The position numbers were made by a program, and so were the translations under genes. Positions 23,986 to 34,370 of a stretch of 64,000 nt of DNA are shown one piece after another; within the stretch, counting starts at the first letter, position 1; each line of letters starts with the position of its first letter. The stretch is taken from contig OZ010603.1 of the NCBI GenBank assembly GCA_963932145.1, positions 77,306,378 to 77,370,377 on the forward strand. The letters run 5' to 3'. The DNA comes from Acanthosepion lycidas. Lineage: Eukaryota; Mollusca; Cephalopoda; Sepiida; Sepiidae. Under the pieces are notes generated by a model. The model saw only the letters and a program-made list of their open reading frames with translations. It ran no database searches and was not told where the DNA came from.

Positions 23986-24640
23986 GCTTAGACTGTTCTC
24001 ATTTGGCTTTCTGTGTTTAGGGGAGATGACTCTTATCAGTTAATGCTAAAGGGAGAAAACTAATATCTGTTAATACTCATCAGTTTTCTTCACCTTTGTG
24101 TAGTTTATTCTACAAAAAAACAGTAGGAATTTTTGGCACTACCAGACCCAGTCATTGAACTTACAACGCTCAGGGAACCTGATATCTTTTAACTAACACT
24201 TATTGGTATTAACTTATATGGAATATTGCCAAAAAATAGAATGCAGAATGAGAACAATGTACCCCATGGGAAACAGTTACTGCAAATAGGCCTCCCTGTC
24301 ATAGGACTATCTGAAGGGGTGCTGAGACTTGCAGTCAACTGTCAACTGTCAACATGAAGATCTGTGATGTGCTGTCAAGAGGGCAAGATTTGCCCAGCTA
24401 TGTCCACCGCCCACATTCCTATGTTACTCATGACTCTTCAGAAGTAGGCTGGGCTTTCATAGCCATCTCTGTCAGTGCCACCAGAGGGGAAAAAGGCTAT
24501 AAGGAGAAAGAATGGCAATCCCGACACTCGGATGTGAGTTGGTGCCAATTATCAACCATTTGTAGATTACTTAAAGACAGAAAATATTTTTAGATTGTAT
24601 GAATTTACTGATACAAGTTCTACTTATTAACCCATAACTG
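23986..24640. other. Intergenic sequence, unrecognised GC-richer patch
   Basis: About 24250-24560 is GC-richer than its surroundings and contains a 79-codon + strand ORF (24354-24593) with no recognisable motif. It may be an unnamed repeat. No RNA gene or exon is supported. Confidence 0.4.
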
Positions 24641-24990
24641 AGGGAGAAGTTGATTCATGCCTTTCCCAAAGGTATTTGCATGAGTGAATATAATGAAACT
24701 GACTGGAATTAGTTGCCTTGAAATTCACAGATCTACATTTTACTGTTGGTTGTTATAACACATTTTATGCTCAGATAAAGTCATTTACAGTCTGCATGAT
24801 TATGTGTGTATCCTGAGCTAATCAAACAAAACCCATTGGGTTGCACTTGTAATAAAAGTAAAATAAATGTACCACAGTGGAAGATATTCCACTGTTTTTA
24901 TATCATATTGAATCACCAGTTCTCATATGATCACTGAAATTAAGCAATGTCAAGCCTGATCAATACCAAGTGCTGCAATGATTTACTGAT
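24641..24990. mobile_element. Degenerate pieces of the 5S/tRNA composite SINE
   Basis: 24641-24720 matches the tRNA-like body on the - strand (ACCCATAACTGAGG, then CTTTCCCAAAGGTATTTGCA). 24903-24985 is a diverged 5S-like segment on the + strand (ATGATCACTGAAATTAAGCA, then AATACCAAGTGCTGCAATG). Confidence 0.55.
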
Positions 24991-25202
24991 ACAAGTCCTA
25001 CTAATTAACCCATAGTTGAGGGGGAAATAAGAATCCATTCCTTTTGTAAGGGTGAATATAATGAACCTGGCTGAAATTGGAACTTGGCTCTCCAATTTTC
25101 AATTACGCCATCCACACATCCAAGTTTACAGCACCTGGTATTCCCAAGTGACCACCCATCTTGGTACTGCCCATGCTCAACATTGCTTAACTTTAGTGAT
25201 TG
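24991..25202 (-). mobile_element. 5S-rRNA/tRNA composite SINE, copy 1
   Basis: Read on the - strand, the head (about 25200 down to 25117) follows the 3' two thirds of 5S rRNA: TTAAGCAATGTTGAGCATGG, then GATGGGTGGTCACTTGGGAA and ACCAGGTGCTGTAAACTTG. It passes straight into a tRNA-like body beginning GGATGTGTGGATGGCGTAAT with a degenerate B-box (AAGTTCCAATTTCAG). The same junction occurs in the + copy at 47868-48375. Confidence 0.8.
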
Positions 25203-25445
25203 AGGAATCAGAGAGCTGAGTTCACTTATGTGCTAATACCCTGGGGAAATGAATCCTCTTCTTCTCCCCCCCAGCTATGGGTAAATAGCAGGACAGACCA
25301 GGTTCTATAGCCTTGGATGGCAACTGGTCTACCACAGAAAGAAATGGCAACCTATTGCGGAAAAAAATCTGCCTTGTCAGTCATGTATCAAAAGATATGT
25401 GATCGCCTAAGCATGTATCACACATGGCACATAACTGATTGCACG
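25203..25445 (+). mobile_element. SINE family A, 5'-truncated
   Basis: It contains TTGAGGAATCAGAGAGCTGA, the CTTCTTCTCCCC stretch, GGTTCTATAGCCTTGGATGG, AAGAAATGGCAACCTATTGC and the tail CATGTATCACACATGGCACA. The junction with the 5S head on the left shows that it inserted into or next to the composite element. Confidence 0.8.
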
Positions 25446-25479
25446 GGAACCAATGTTTCAATATGATAGGGACCATAAG

Positions 25480-25605
25480 CCAATACCATCTACACTTTCC
25501 AAGTTTAAAGTACCTGGTATTCCTAAGTGGTCACCCATCTTGGTACTGCCCATGCTCAACATTGCTTAACTTCAGTGATTGAGGAATCAGAGAGGTTTGT
25601 CCTTT
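25480..25605 (-). mobile_element. 5S-rRNA-like SINE head, second copy
   Basis: On the - strand the segment TTAAGCAATGTTGAGCATGG through ACCAGGTACTTTAAACTTGG is nearly identical to the 5S-like head at 25117-25200. A plus-strand GAGGAATCAGAGAG follows in both cases, so the 5S head and flank were duplicated together or inserted in the same context. Confidence 0.75.
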
Positions 25606-25865
25606 GTTTCTTTTTTAGGATTGAGTTACCGGTTCCTTCTATCATCTGCCCTTGAACTCTGAAATTTTATTCACTATTTATTTTATATTACTTTTTGTTA
25701 GTTTTTGTATCATCCACCAACAAGAGTAGATAGATTGGCCTATCGTCCGGTTCACACTCCTCCGTGGTCCTCCTGTCCAGAAATCTCTTGGAAAAAGTGA
25801 AGACACACCATTTTAATCCTGCCCAGAAATCTCTTGAAAAACGTGAAGACACACCATTGAACAAA
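25606..25865. repeat. Dispersed repeat F with a 2-copy internal duplication
   Basis: TTTGTCCTTTGTTTCTTTTTTAG and ATCGTCCGGTTCACACTCCT both have relatives at 51225-51365 (TTATCCAGTTCACACTCCTC and TTCTTGTTTCCTGTTTAGGA). About 25768-25860 holds two adjacent copies of CAGAAATCTCTTG followed by GTGAAGACACACCATT. The family is not recognised. Confidence 0.55.
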
Positions 25866-26007
25866 TTTTAACATATCTGTACATAAATCAAATGTACATT
25901 TATATCTTATAGAAGAGAAATTATTAAAAATAATAATAAAAAAAGACTACACATGAACTTATAGAAATACCTTTGTATTAGAACTGAATTTATAATTATA
26001 TAAATGT

Positions 26008-26463
26008 CTGGTTATAGGACAACTGCCCCCTGGACAATGGAAAAGGCAATTTTTTTTTTTTTAAATGTTTTGCTTTTACTCCAATAAAAAAGATAAATTT
26101 CTAAAAGCAATCTTGAAATTTATTGGATTATCCTGACCTGAAATGTTAATAAGATTCAACAGCCAGAATAGCAAATATTGCACAAGATTTTGAGAACTGC
26201 AATATGTTGGACTTTGAGATGTATAGCCCATAATTTGCAATTTTAGTTGTATAAGTATGGGGATATAAGAATATAAATCTTATTGGATAATTCTTCTTAT
26301 TGGATAACAAATAAAACCCCATGAATCTTTATGAAACTAAAACCCTAGTTAGTTTTCTTAATATTTACAAGTATTTATCCCCAACCACCAATGTTGTGCT
26401 TTCTTTTAATGGGGTAGTTGTCCTATGGGGGTAATTGTCTGGGAGAAGTTCTCTCGATAACAT
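26008..26463. mobile_element. Short foldback element with ACAACTGCCCCC ends
   Basis: The left end has TATAGGACAACTGCCCCCTG and the right end has TTGTCCTATGGGGGTAATTG, so GGACAA and the C5/G5 blocks are mirrored over about 450 bp of AT-rich filler. I could not define target duplications, and the superfamily is unknown. Confidence 0.5.
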
Positions 26464-26494
26464 ACCTGTCTATATTTCTGAGATGAGGTATTGT

Positions 26495-26790
26495 AACTAT
26501 TTCCATTGTTCGAACTGTTGTCCTCATCTTTATTGTTATATCCACAGTGTTTCAGCAGTTGCAGTTGACATTCTTACTAAAGGAAATTAAATGATACCAA
26601 GATATCCAAAAAAGGCCTTACACGTAGAACTAGAACAATCTACCCCTGTGGACTAAATAAAGGGTTTGCTTAAAAATTCCAACATATATTACCTGAAGAA
26701 GGTCACAGTGTACAACAGTCGGAATGTCATGGTGATAATGATGAGGACAACAGTCTGAACGATATAAATAGTGTAAATACTTATAATTAT
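26495..26790. mobile_element. Inverted pair of SINE family C fragments
   Basis: 26505-26565 is the family-C tail on the - strand (TTGTCCTCATCTTTATTGTT). 26640-26785 is family C on the + strand (TTACCTGAAGAAGGTCACAG, then GATGAGGACAACAGTCTGAA). Geometry is the same as at 12972-13216. Confidence 0.7.
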
Positions 26791-27004
26791 ATATTTTTCA
26801 AATATTAAAACCGTATAATATCTGGTATTATTTTATGTTTCTACCAACAATATTATTAAAAATGATTTCTCTATTTTGGAAATATGTCCGTAGATGTGTT
26901 AATTAATTAAGGGGTTAATGTCTATTATGTATGTTATTTGAATTATGAGTTTTGTTCTCATTTTCTAGAAAAGAAACAAACAAAAGTCCAAAATACATTT
27001 AAAC

Positions 27005-28222
27005 CAGTGTTTCTCAACCTTTTTAAGCAATGGCACACCTAGCAGCAAATGAAAATGTCATGGCACACTTAGCAAAACTTTTGTAGAGGCATGTTAATAA
27101 GAATGGACCATTGTAGATGTCTGTTTACAGCTGCGTGAATAACATGACCACACAATTTATATTAAACGTAAAATACCACAAAGCATGAAATACAAGAAGG
27201 AACAAAATGGTTTTAAAAACATAAAATTGTATTTATTTGTGTGTTGATGTACATGCGTAGAAGTTAAAGATCTGATGGAGTTCTGTCTCTTAGACTGGGA
27301 ATATTTTTATCGGAGCTCACAAAGTTGGATTAATTATTAAACTGTAGTTTTAGAAGAATAAAGTTTTTGTTGCATGTTTGGAAATGTTCTGTATGTTTGT
27401 AATGTATGTTGGAAAAGTTCATAAGAGTTTGTACGTACGTGAATGCATGAAATATTTAATGTCTGACTGCATGGTCGAAACGATAATTCTTAAAGGTCAC
27501 ATCTTTGCAGGAAGAAGAGAGAAAAAAGAGAAAGAGACAAACTAGTGTTTGCTATTTATAGATAATGTAATCACATGACAGGATCACAGCACCTTGGCAG
27601 GAAACTTGACTTGGTTACGTGCTGGAAAAATATATTGTGCGTGGGTAGATTGCAACACGCACTTGTGTGTTTATTAACCAATTAGCGACTGCGTTTTGGG
27701 GAGACCTAAGAAAGCCTTTGGGATCCGTTTCTCCCAAAAGTGCACAAAATTGACTACATGTTAGAGTGATTACAAAATTGTCGCATAGCTGCAATTTGTA
27801 AATTGTTACAAAGTAGTGTTGATTTATTATCCAATGAATGCTTGTCGTTGTATAATTTGTATTTGTGTATGTATGTATGTGTGTGTGTGTGTGATGATCA
27901 TTGCACTTTTAAATGATATGCATTTAGATTTAAGGAAAATTTTTAAAAAGTTAAATTAAAAAAATACAAATACTTTTTAAAAATGAATATTAAAATAAAG
28001 TATTTAAATTAACATTATTGAAGAACAGTGAAAAGAATTATCTGAAAAAAAAAAAAAAAGTCTAATAATACTTATTAATTTATTCAAATACTAAACAGTA
28101 ACACTGTACCATTATTACTTCCATACACACAAATGTCGTGACAATATTTCATGGCTCACTTAAATTAAAAAAAGAACGCGTAGCACACTAGTGTGCCGTG
28201 ACACGGTGGTCGATAATCAATG
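27005..28222. mobile_element. hAT non-autonomous element (1.2 kb)
   Basis: The left end CAGTGTTTCTCAACCTTTTT is followed by AATGGCACACCTAGCA. The right end has CTAGTGTGCCGTGACACGGT and finishes CAATG. The flanks are ATTTAAAC (26997-27004) and ATTTAAAA (28223-28230), 7 of 8 matching. CAGTGTTTCTCAACC ends and GGCACAC/GTGTGCC subterminal blocks are typical of Charlie-like hATs. The interior holds no transposase. Confidence 0.85.
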
Positions 28223-28660
28223 ATTTAAAACAAACAATTTAACAAGAAATCGTAAAGAAAACATGTTGGAATAAGAAGAGGGTCGGCTGAAAAGTTCATA
28301 GGCTGACCAAGGTCAAAGTAAAAAGTTATTTAAATCAATGTTTGGGTACAGAATTGTGGTGTATATGAACAAGAGTATAAAGTTTTAATTCGTGGATGCA
28401 ATACCGTTTTTAGAGGTAAAAACGCTAAAAATGAGAGGGGAAAAATGGTATGAAAATGTTTCTTTAAATCTCTTGATGGTTACAACCGTAGACGGTAATA
28501 AACTCATACTCACAGGACAAAAAGTCACAATTTATAATGGACAGTAATAAACTCATTTATTTATATTTCTGTCGGGAACTTCACGAATTTATGGTCCGCT
28601 CTGTTTGTTACAGAAATTCGTAAATCGATCCAACCTCTAAAAAAAAAAAAAAAAAAAAAA
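28223..28660. other. Intergenic sequence with a mariner-like end
   Basis: GGTCGGCTGAAAAGTTCATA at about 28281 resembles the termini seen at 692 and 48420. No partner terminus was found nearby. No gene. Confidence 0.4.
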
Positions 28661-29010
28661 AAAGAGAGAGAGAGAGAGAGCAACAACATTTTCTAACAAT
28701 GCTATAGTTACATATTCGATGTATTTCGTAGTTAGGGGTGCTAGTATTGCATAAAAAACCCCGAATTTATGTGAAGAAAGACTTAAAGAAGATTGTTTTA
28801 AGTTTGCGCAAAAAAAAAAAAAAAATGTAAACAAACCACGGAGATCGTAACGAAGATAAAAAAAAATATATAAAAAAAAAACAAAAACATTTTCTTTTTT
28901 TCTTCTAATAATGGTAAAGTCATATATTCGATATATTTCGTAGTTAGGGAATCATAGTATCCAATAAGACCGGGCTTTATGTGAAGAAAGTCTCAATAAG
29001 ATATTTAAAA
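28661..29010. repeat. Direct duplication of a ~130-bp segment
   Basis: ATTCGATGTATTTCGTAGTT (about 28715) and TTTATGTGAAGAAAGACTTA recur in the same order and orientation at about 28926 (ATTCGATATATTTCGTAGTT) and 28977. Each copy is preceded by an A-rich tract and an ACATTTTCT segment. The two units are about 210 bp apart. Confidence 0.8.
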
Positions 29011-29379
29011 TTTTAATTATTAAAAATTCCTTGAATTTTACTGGGATTTTGTCCGATGGATGCTAAACCATGTCCTGTTCTTTTTTTTCCTTTGACTTTT
29101 TTTTGTAACCTTAATTTGTTGCCCGTAATAAAATAAAAAAAAAGAAAAGAAATAACAAGCCATTTACATTACAATGTTTGAATACAGGATTTTGTGACGC
29201 ATCAAAGATAAATCGTCAGGAAAAATTAAGGTTTTACTTACACAGATAGGTAATAACGTGAGGAAAAAGTACGAATAAATATTGCTCAGAGTTGAATTAG
29301 GAGAGGAACCAGTAGTATTAAAAAGCTGCCCAATACACGTAAAGAAAAGAAAATAACAATTTAACATGGAGAGCTTTTA
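29011..29379. other. Intergenic sequence, no gene seen
   Basis: AT-rich and lacks recognised repeats. Confidence 0.4.
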
Positions 29380-29640
29380 AATTTAAAAAATTAGGAGGTA
29401 AGCCCGAATCACCTGAAGATAGGTCGAAACCGAGGTAGCGAGATTGGCTGATCTAATTTAGAGAGAGAGAGTTCTGACAATTTAAGTACATTCGATACGT
29501 AAAAATGGCACGCAAACTAAAAATGCGAAAACTGATTTTTTGTCAACGTGGCGTCATTACGTCGGACGTAAGCGATAAGTAAGTTTGCTCATTTATCTGA
29601 AGAACGCACGGACGTAGTTTTCAGCATTTCCAGCTCCCAC
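29380..29640. promoter_or_regulatory. CpG-enriched candidate regulatory island upstream of MNT
   Basis: Locally CpG-rich, with GTCGAAACCGAGGTAGCGAG and a cluster of CRE-like half-sites in GGCGTCATTACGTCGGACGT at about 29551. It lies 1.8-2 kb upstream of the presumed MNT promoter. A distal enhancer or a divergent promoter are both possible. Confidence 0.3.
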
Positions 29641-31399
29641 GAATTATTGGAAAAAAAAAAATACGCCGAGAAATTTGTCTTATCTGAATTTTAGTTTGTC
29701 GTATTTCTTTATCTGTGTAATAAGAATTGAACAAGAGTCAACAAATCATTTAAAACTAGCAGAAATCACAAAGTTAAGTTGAAATTTTATTTACTATTAT
29801 GCTGTTTTAAGGAAATTAGAAAATCTACATTTAACATGTCATTATGATTTTCCAAACGTTTAAAAACGTCAGTGAAAGATATTTTTTGTTTATTGCATGT
29901 CATGGGTCTGTAAATTCTTTAAAATTTTGCTTTTAATACTTTCGAGATGTTAAGGAATAAGTACCAACACCTGGAAATCAGAAAAAGAAGTGAACCATGG
30001 ACAATTGAGATCATTGTAAATTTCCAGGTCTGCCACAGCAAAATGAAAGGATTGCCGTGGTGAAGTGAGAAGTCATCATTTGTTGTACCTATGCCCTACA
30101 TTTCAATAAACGCAATTACTGGTGTTGTTTACTACTCCGACAAAAGACAAATTATAAACGGTATGAACCATGTCTTTTTTTTTAACAGCTTCCTTTTTTT
30201 TTTTTAAACTATTTTTTTTAATTGCCAATCCGGAAAAATACTGTAAAATTCTAAGATTTAAAAACAAAACAAAAACAAAAAAACATGGTAGAGAAAATCT
30301 GTTCACACGAACTTCAAAGCGACAACCTCACCCTAAAAATTGTTGGCATGTATGCCGGAAATAAAAAATTACAGGGCTTTTTCCCCCCTTTCTTTCTCGA
30401 TCATCGGTGATGTTTCTAGAAAGCAAATAAATATGACAAAAACGAATTAAAAAAATGATTATCATTTTTAGATAAATGCGGAAATTATTGGGATTTATTA
30501 CCTAAAAAAAAAAAAAAAAAATCATACAAATTAGGGCCTAGGCACATGATGACTGGAAGTGTTCCACGAACCCAAAAAGTTCTTATTTATTTTTTATTTT
30601 TATTGGCATAGAAAGATATTCATTTAGGTTATTATTAGTCACAAAAATAAATAAGTTAAAATAAATTCCTCGAAAACGAGTGTATTCATCGTAATTACGT
30701 CCCAAGCAGCCATGGGTTTTTTTTTGTTTTTTTACTATGACATATATGCTATGGATGCATTTATATTTAATTTCTTTCAAAAGATATATTCTCAAGAACT
30801 TTCATTCTTAAATAAAAGTTGGAAATATTTTAAAAATATATATTTTGTAATTTCAAGGCAAAGTAACTGTAACAAGAGAAACGAACTCATAGTCACACAT
30901 TGTCTTTACGTTTAATTACAATACATTGCATTGATCGATTATTATTACGAAAATCAGCTGTGTAACTAAAACCGAAAAATCGCTTCAATAAATTAATTTC
31001 CAGTTTAATTCGCGTGGCACCTGGTTTAAACAATAACCAAAAAAAAAATAAAAAATAAAAAAATCATATCTTTTGCAAGTAACTCACAAGCAAGCATGTG
31101 ATAGATGATGTAGATGTTGAAGCCACACTCGACATAAAATTATCACGTGCTGAAAGTGATCGTACGCCATGCAATAAACAGAGAACTAAAACAAATAAAC
31201 AAAATGAAACGAAATTTATGTAAGCCGTCCAAGAATGTAAACAGACCAGAAAATAGCTGTAATCAAAAAGCAAAGCTTGCATTTAAAAAGAAGACTGTTC
31301 ATTAAGCCGAATTAGCAAAAAGCGTAAAAAAAAAAATCAGACAATAATGTCCTCTTTTTGAAACTTGGGCTGTTTCGACTTTTATTATATATTTTCCAT
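29641..31399. other. Upstream flank of MNT, no gene seen
   Basis: AT-rich with few recognisable repeats compared with the sequence to its left. An E-box CACGTG lies at 31144-31149. The short ORFs are not protein-like. Confidence 0.45.
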
Positions 31400-31600
31400 G
31401 TGAGTTGAACAACGTGCGAGGGGCGTGGCATTATTAGTGATGACGTCAGACTACTGAGATTTCATTGGTTGAGTGTTGTAAGTTGCCGCCTACCATTGGT
31501 CAATCTGAAACAGCTGTCAATCATGTCTCCACGTGGCTAGTTCGTCATAAGATCGTGTTTTGATGTGTTGCCGCCATGATGCCCTGCTAAATAGAAGTGA
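31400..31600 (+). promoter_or_regulatory. MNT: Probable MNT promoter
   Basis: Motifs in order: GGGGCGTGG (about 31420, Sp/KLF type); a perfect CRE TGACGTCA (31441-31448); inverted CCAAT boxes ATTGG at 31464 and 31495, a spacing of 31 bp as preferred by NF-Y pairs; CAGCTG (31511-31516); an E-box CACGTG (31530-31535); and GCCGCCATGATG (YY1-like) at about 31571. The block is CpG-rich within an AT-rich region and lies about 1.2 kb upstream of the MNT start codon on the same strand. There is no TATA box at a sensible distance, so I expect dispersed initiation. CACGTG is the site bound by MAX heterodimers, which would allow autoregulation. The start site is inferred, not seen. Confidence 0.6.
31576..31590 (+). 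CDS. Micro upstream ORF in strong start context
   Basis: GCCGCC immediately precedes ATGATGCCCTGCTAA, a four-codon ORF ending in TAA. If transcription starts upstream of it, ribosomes would meet a near-ideal start context before the MNT start codon. The same bases also match a YY1 initiator-type element, so they may instead mark the transcription start. Confidence 0.35.
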   Translation: MMPC

Positions 31601-31660
31601 TCGCTCATCGGCATGGGATAGTCCTAGTTGGTTGCGGATTTTATTTACATTAATAGACTC

Positions 31661-32175
31661 GTAAGATCAAAAATTTATTCAGCAGTCCTTGTATCAGCTG
31701 GAGATAGTATATATACTGTTCGATCACCTGATCTATTTGTACGTAATTCCTGAAAAAAAAGTCATTGTGCTTTTGAGAGTGGTCTTTTTATCCCCCAACA
31801 AACATTCGTTTTAAAATTATTCCGAAAGAAAATAATTCCTCGAATATCATACACGCTCTGCAGTTTTTTTTTAAAAAAAAGACACATAATTGCATTGATC
31901 TTCATTTTAACACATTCTTGAATTTCGTATTAAAAATGTCCTGTTAAAAAAATAGCGATAAAAAAATCTCTTTATTTTTTTGTTGTTGGAGATTATTAAA
32001 GAAAAATGAATATAAATTTAAAAAATAACTCTTTTATACAATCTGTTTTTAATCATATAAAAACAGTTATTTTTGGTCTACGTGATTGCATTTGTGACTG
32101 AGAAAAGAGAGAGATTTAAAAAGCCAGATGATGTAAAAATGGGTGGGTGGGATTTCCTTAGGTAGGGAACCCCCC

Positions 32176-32208
<33 letters not shown>

Positions 32209-32687
32209 TGAGAAAAATCAAACGGTTATTTTCCCCTTTAATCATTTCTTTAAAGTGCACCCTTCTCCCATTATTCTCGTTTAAGGCATTGGTTAACAAC
32301 TTATAGATTTGTTGTCTATAAATAGCTCCACTCACCCCCTCTTTTTCTTTTTTACTACCAGAAAAAAAAGGTGACACATTCGGATCATGATTTTGATGGT
32401 AATATTCCAGATTTCTTAAATATGCTTTCTCACATTATTCAGTGCATATCTTTCTCCGTGTCGCAAACTTGGGATTTTACAAACCTGGAATTGGATGCCT
32501 TATTCAGGAATTAGAAAAAAAAAATGTTTTCATTATGAGGTGGAAAAAGTCGACATATCCATGAAATTAAATTTAATTTAAAAGTTTTGAAATTACGAGC
32601 GGACTGGCTTTGTTTTTTTTTTTTTTTTTGGTTTTGTGTTTTTTTTTTTTTTTTTTTTTTGTTTTTTTTTTTTGTTTTTTTTCCCAG
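31661..32687 (+). other. MNT: Possible 5'-leader intron of MNT
   Basis: A consensus donor (CTC then GTAAGA) begins at 31661, just after the promoter. A strong acceptor (a T-rich tract then TTTTCCCAG) ends at 32687, 100 bp before the start codon. Splicing these would give a short leader. The donor choice is a guess; the acceptor is the more convincing half. The interval otherwise contains AT-rich sequence and poly(A) at 32167-32203. Confidence 0.4.
32611..32682. repeat. T-rich tract (polypyrimidine of the leader acceptor)
   Basis: About 70 nearly uninterrupted T with occasional G, followed by CCCAG. It could serve as the polypyrimidine tract of the proposed 5'-leader acceptor. Confidence 0.8.
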
Positions 32688-32782
32688 ACGTCAAAACAAA
32701 AAAAAATTGCTGTATTTTATTTTATTTCCCTATTTGTCCTGGAAATCGTAACTTTAAGTTTCAGGACTAACATCGCTATCTA

Positions 32783-32791
32783 ATGAGATGA
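32783..32791 (+). CDS. uORF overlapping the MNT start codon
   Basis: ATGAGATGA: a two-codon ORF whose TGA stop (32789-32791) overlaps the MNT ATG (32788-32790) as ATGA. Its context is weak (C at -3), whereas the MNT ATG has G at -3. Leaky scanning or termination-reinitiation could both deliver ribosomes to MNT. Confidence 0.4.
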   Translation: MR

Positions 32792-32854
32792 GTCTCGAAA
32801 CTTTAATCCTTGCTGCCGACTTTTTGGAGTGGCGTTCGAAGACTAAAACATGTG
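32788..32854 (+). CDS. MNT: MNT exon 1: Sin3-interaction domain
   Basis: Encodes residues 1-22 plus one base of codon 23. It starts MSLETLILAADFLEW, which matches the N-terminal Sin3-interaction helix of vertebrate MNT (MSIETLLEAARFLEW from family knowledge). That amphipathic helix binds the PAH2 domain of Sin3 and recruits histone deacetylases, so MNT-MAX dimers repress E-box genes in the nucleus. The start is fixed by this homology. The donor is G|GTGAGT at 32855 (phase 1), which matches the phase of exon 2. Leu5, Ile7, Leu8, Ala9, Ala10, Phe12 and Leu13 form the expected hydrophobic face. After residue 15 it diverges from vertebrate MNT, which continues Gln/Arg-rich. Confidence 0.88.
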
Positions 32855-33428
32855 GTGAGTAATAAACCAAATTTATTTTAAGAAATTTCATTCAAACTTT
32901 TCAAAGTATTTAATTTGGATAAAATTTTACTACTACTAGAGAGTGTTGAACACGAACCTAGTTTTGAAAGACTTTCTTTGCCTAATAATTCAATTCGGTT
33001 TTAGTGTAATAAACTGTTTTTCTAGACCTTTTTAAACTAAAAAAGTAACTTATCGATTATTTACTAGGAAACAGTGTGACTAATAATAGAAAACTGATTA
33101 TATGAGCCTTTGTGCTGCTGCGGTTAAAGAAAAAGTCATTTATGGGGCGTGGAAGCTACTAACTAAAGATGAATGTCAATTCCTACCGATCTGCATTTTT
33201 TTCTCTTTAAATAGAAAAAAAAAATCCTTTTTATGCATGAAATGGATAATGAAATTTTGCTCTTTTTCAATTTTTTGTTCCTAAAATATTCCGAATTTTT
33301 AAGCTTACCATGTGTGATTGTTTTGTATGCGTGTCATTTATTTAAAAAAATCATGGGATCACGCTTGCAAGAAATATTATGTTTGTAGGTAGACTGTTCT
33401 ACTTTTAGTAGCAGTGCACATAAAATAA

Positions 33429-33432
<4 letters not shown>

Positions 33433-33488
<56 letters not shown>
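33433..33488. repeat. (TA)n microsatellite
   Basis: About 28 TA units, followed by a short TG run. Confidence 0.95.
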
Positions 33489-33501
<13 letters not shown>

Positions 33502-34199
33502 CTGTGTAAGAGACTTGAAGATTACTTCTCTTAAAATGCTAATTTCCGGTAAGAACACGTGGATCTGTTTATTCAAAATAGCAGACAACAGTTATCTCCC
33601 CTTAATATTTTTTCTTTTTATTCGAAATAAATTCAACATGTCTTTGAAAACGACTATAATTCCTTTAAAATTATATTAACAAATTTTGTATAATAATTTC
33701 CATTTGTCATTATATTGGCTTTAGTAAATATGATGGTACGTTTTTATTTACATCTGAAATATTTAACTATCAAATGTTTCATACGTGCCAGAGACAGAAA
33801 CCAGCATTTGGTAAATTCCGTAAATAACTCCCCACCCCCAACTCTATAGAATCAATTTTAGTTTAGAGTTACCCTAACTTCCAAGTTTCAAACCGGGACA
33901 TCTTTTCGTTTTCATTATTGGTTTAGGTTTTATGACCCAATATCATTAAAGATCCATGGTTGACACATACGCACACGAACGAATAGTGATGGTAGCTTCA
34001 CGGGGACGTATGGTAAGCCAACCTTAGAACAAAAAAAAAAATATTCGAAAATTTTTAGTCTATATTGTTCTTAAATTTATCATTTTTTAAAAATCTATTT
34101 TTAGTTAGATGTTAGGCACAAGGCTACATGAGCGATACAAACTGTTTTTCGACTGTTTGTAAGATTGATGTTTTATAAAAGGTTAGGTTCAATATTTTA

Positions 34200-34370
34200 A
34201 CTTTTTACACTAAACGTCACGTGTCTTGTCTTTAGAATGGAAGAGAGAGAGAGTGAGAGAGAAAGAAAGGAAAAAAAGTAACGTCCTGTCTTTCTCCTCC
34301 ACGTGGTTGTTATTCGCCATTTTGTCTATTCCATATTCATTCATTGGCTATTTTGAGCAACGTACCTGAA
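34200..34370. promoter_or_regulatory. Candidate intronic enhancer or alternative promoter
   Basis: Within intron 1: CGTCACGTGTC (E-box, about 34211), a GA-rich run, CCACGTGG (about 34312), CGCCATTTTG (YY1-like, about 34336) and a CCAAT-type ATTGGC (about 34345). These are the same motif classes as the 31.4-kb promoter, so an internal MNT promoter or enhancer is possible. Confidence 0.35.

Noticed and set aside
24354-24593. 79-residue + strand ORF as an exon
   Set aside because: Balanced composition but no family resemblance and no splice sites at its borders. It may belong to an unnamed repeat.
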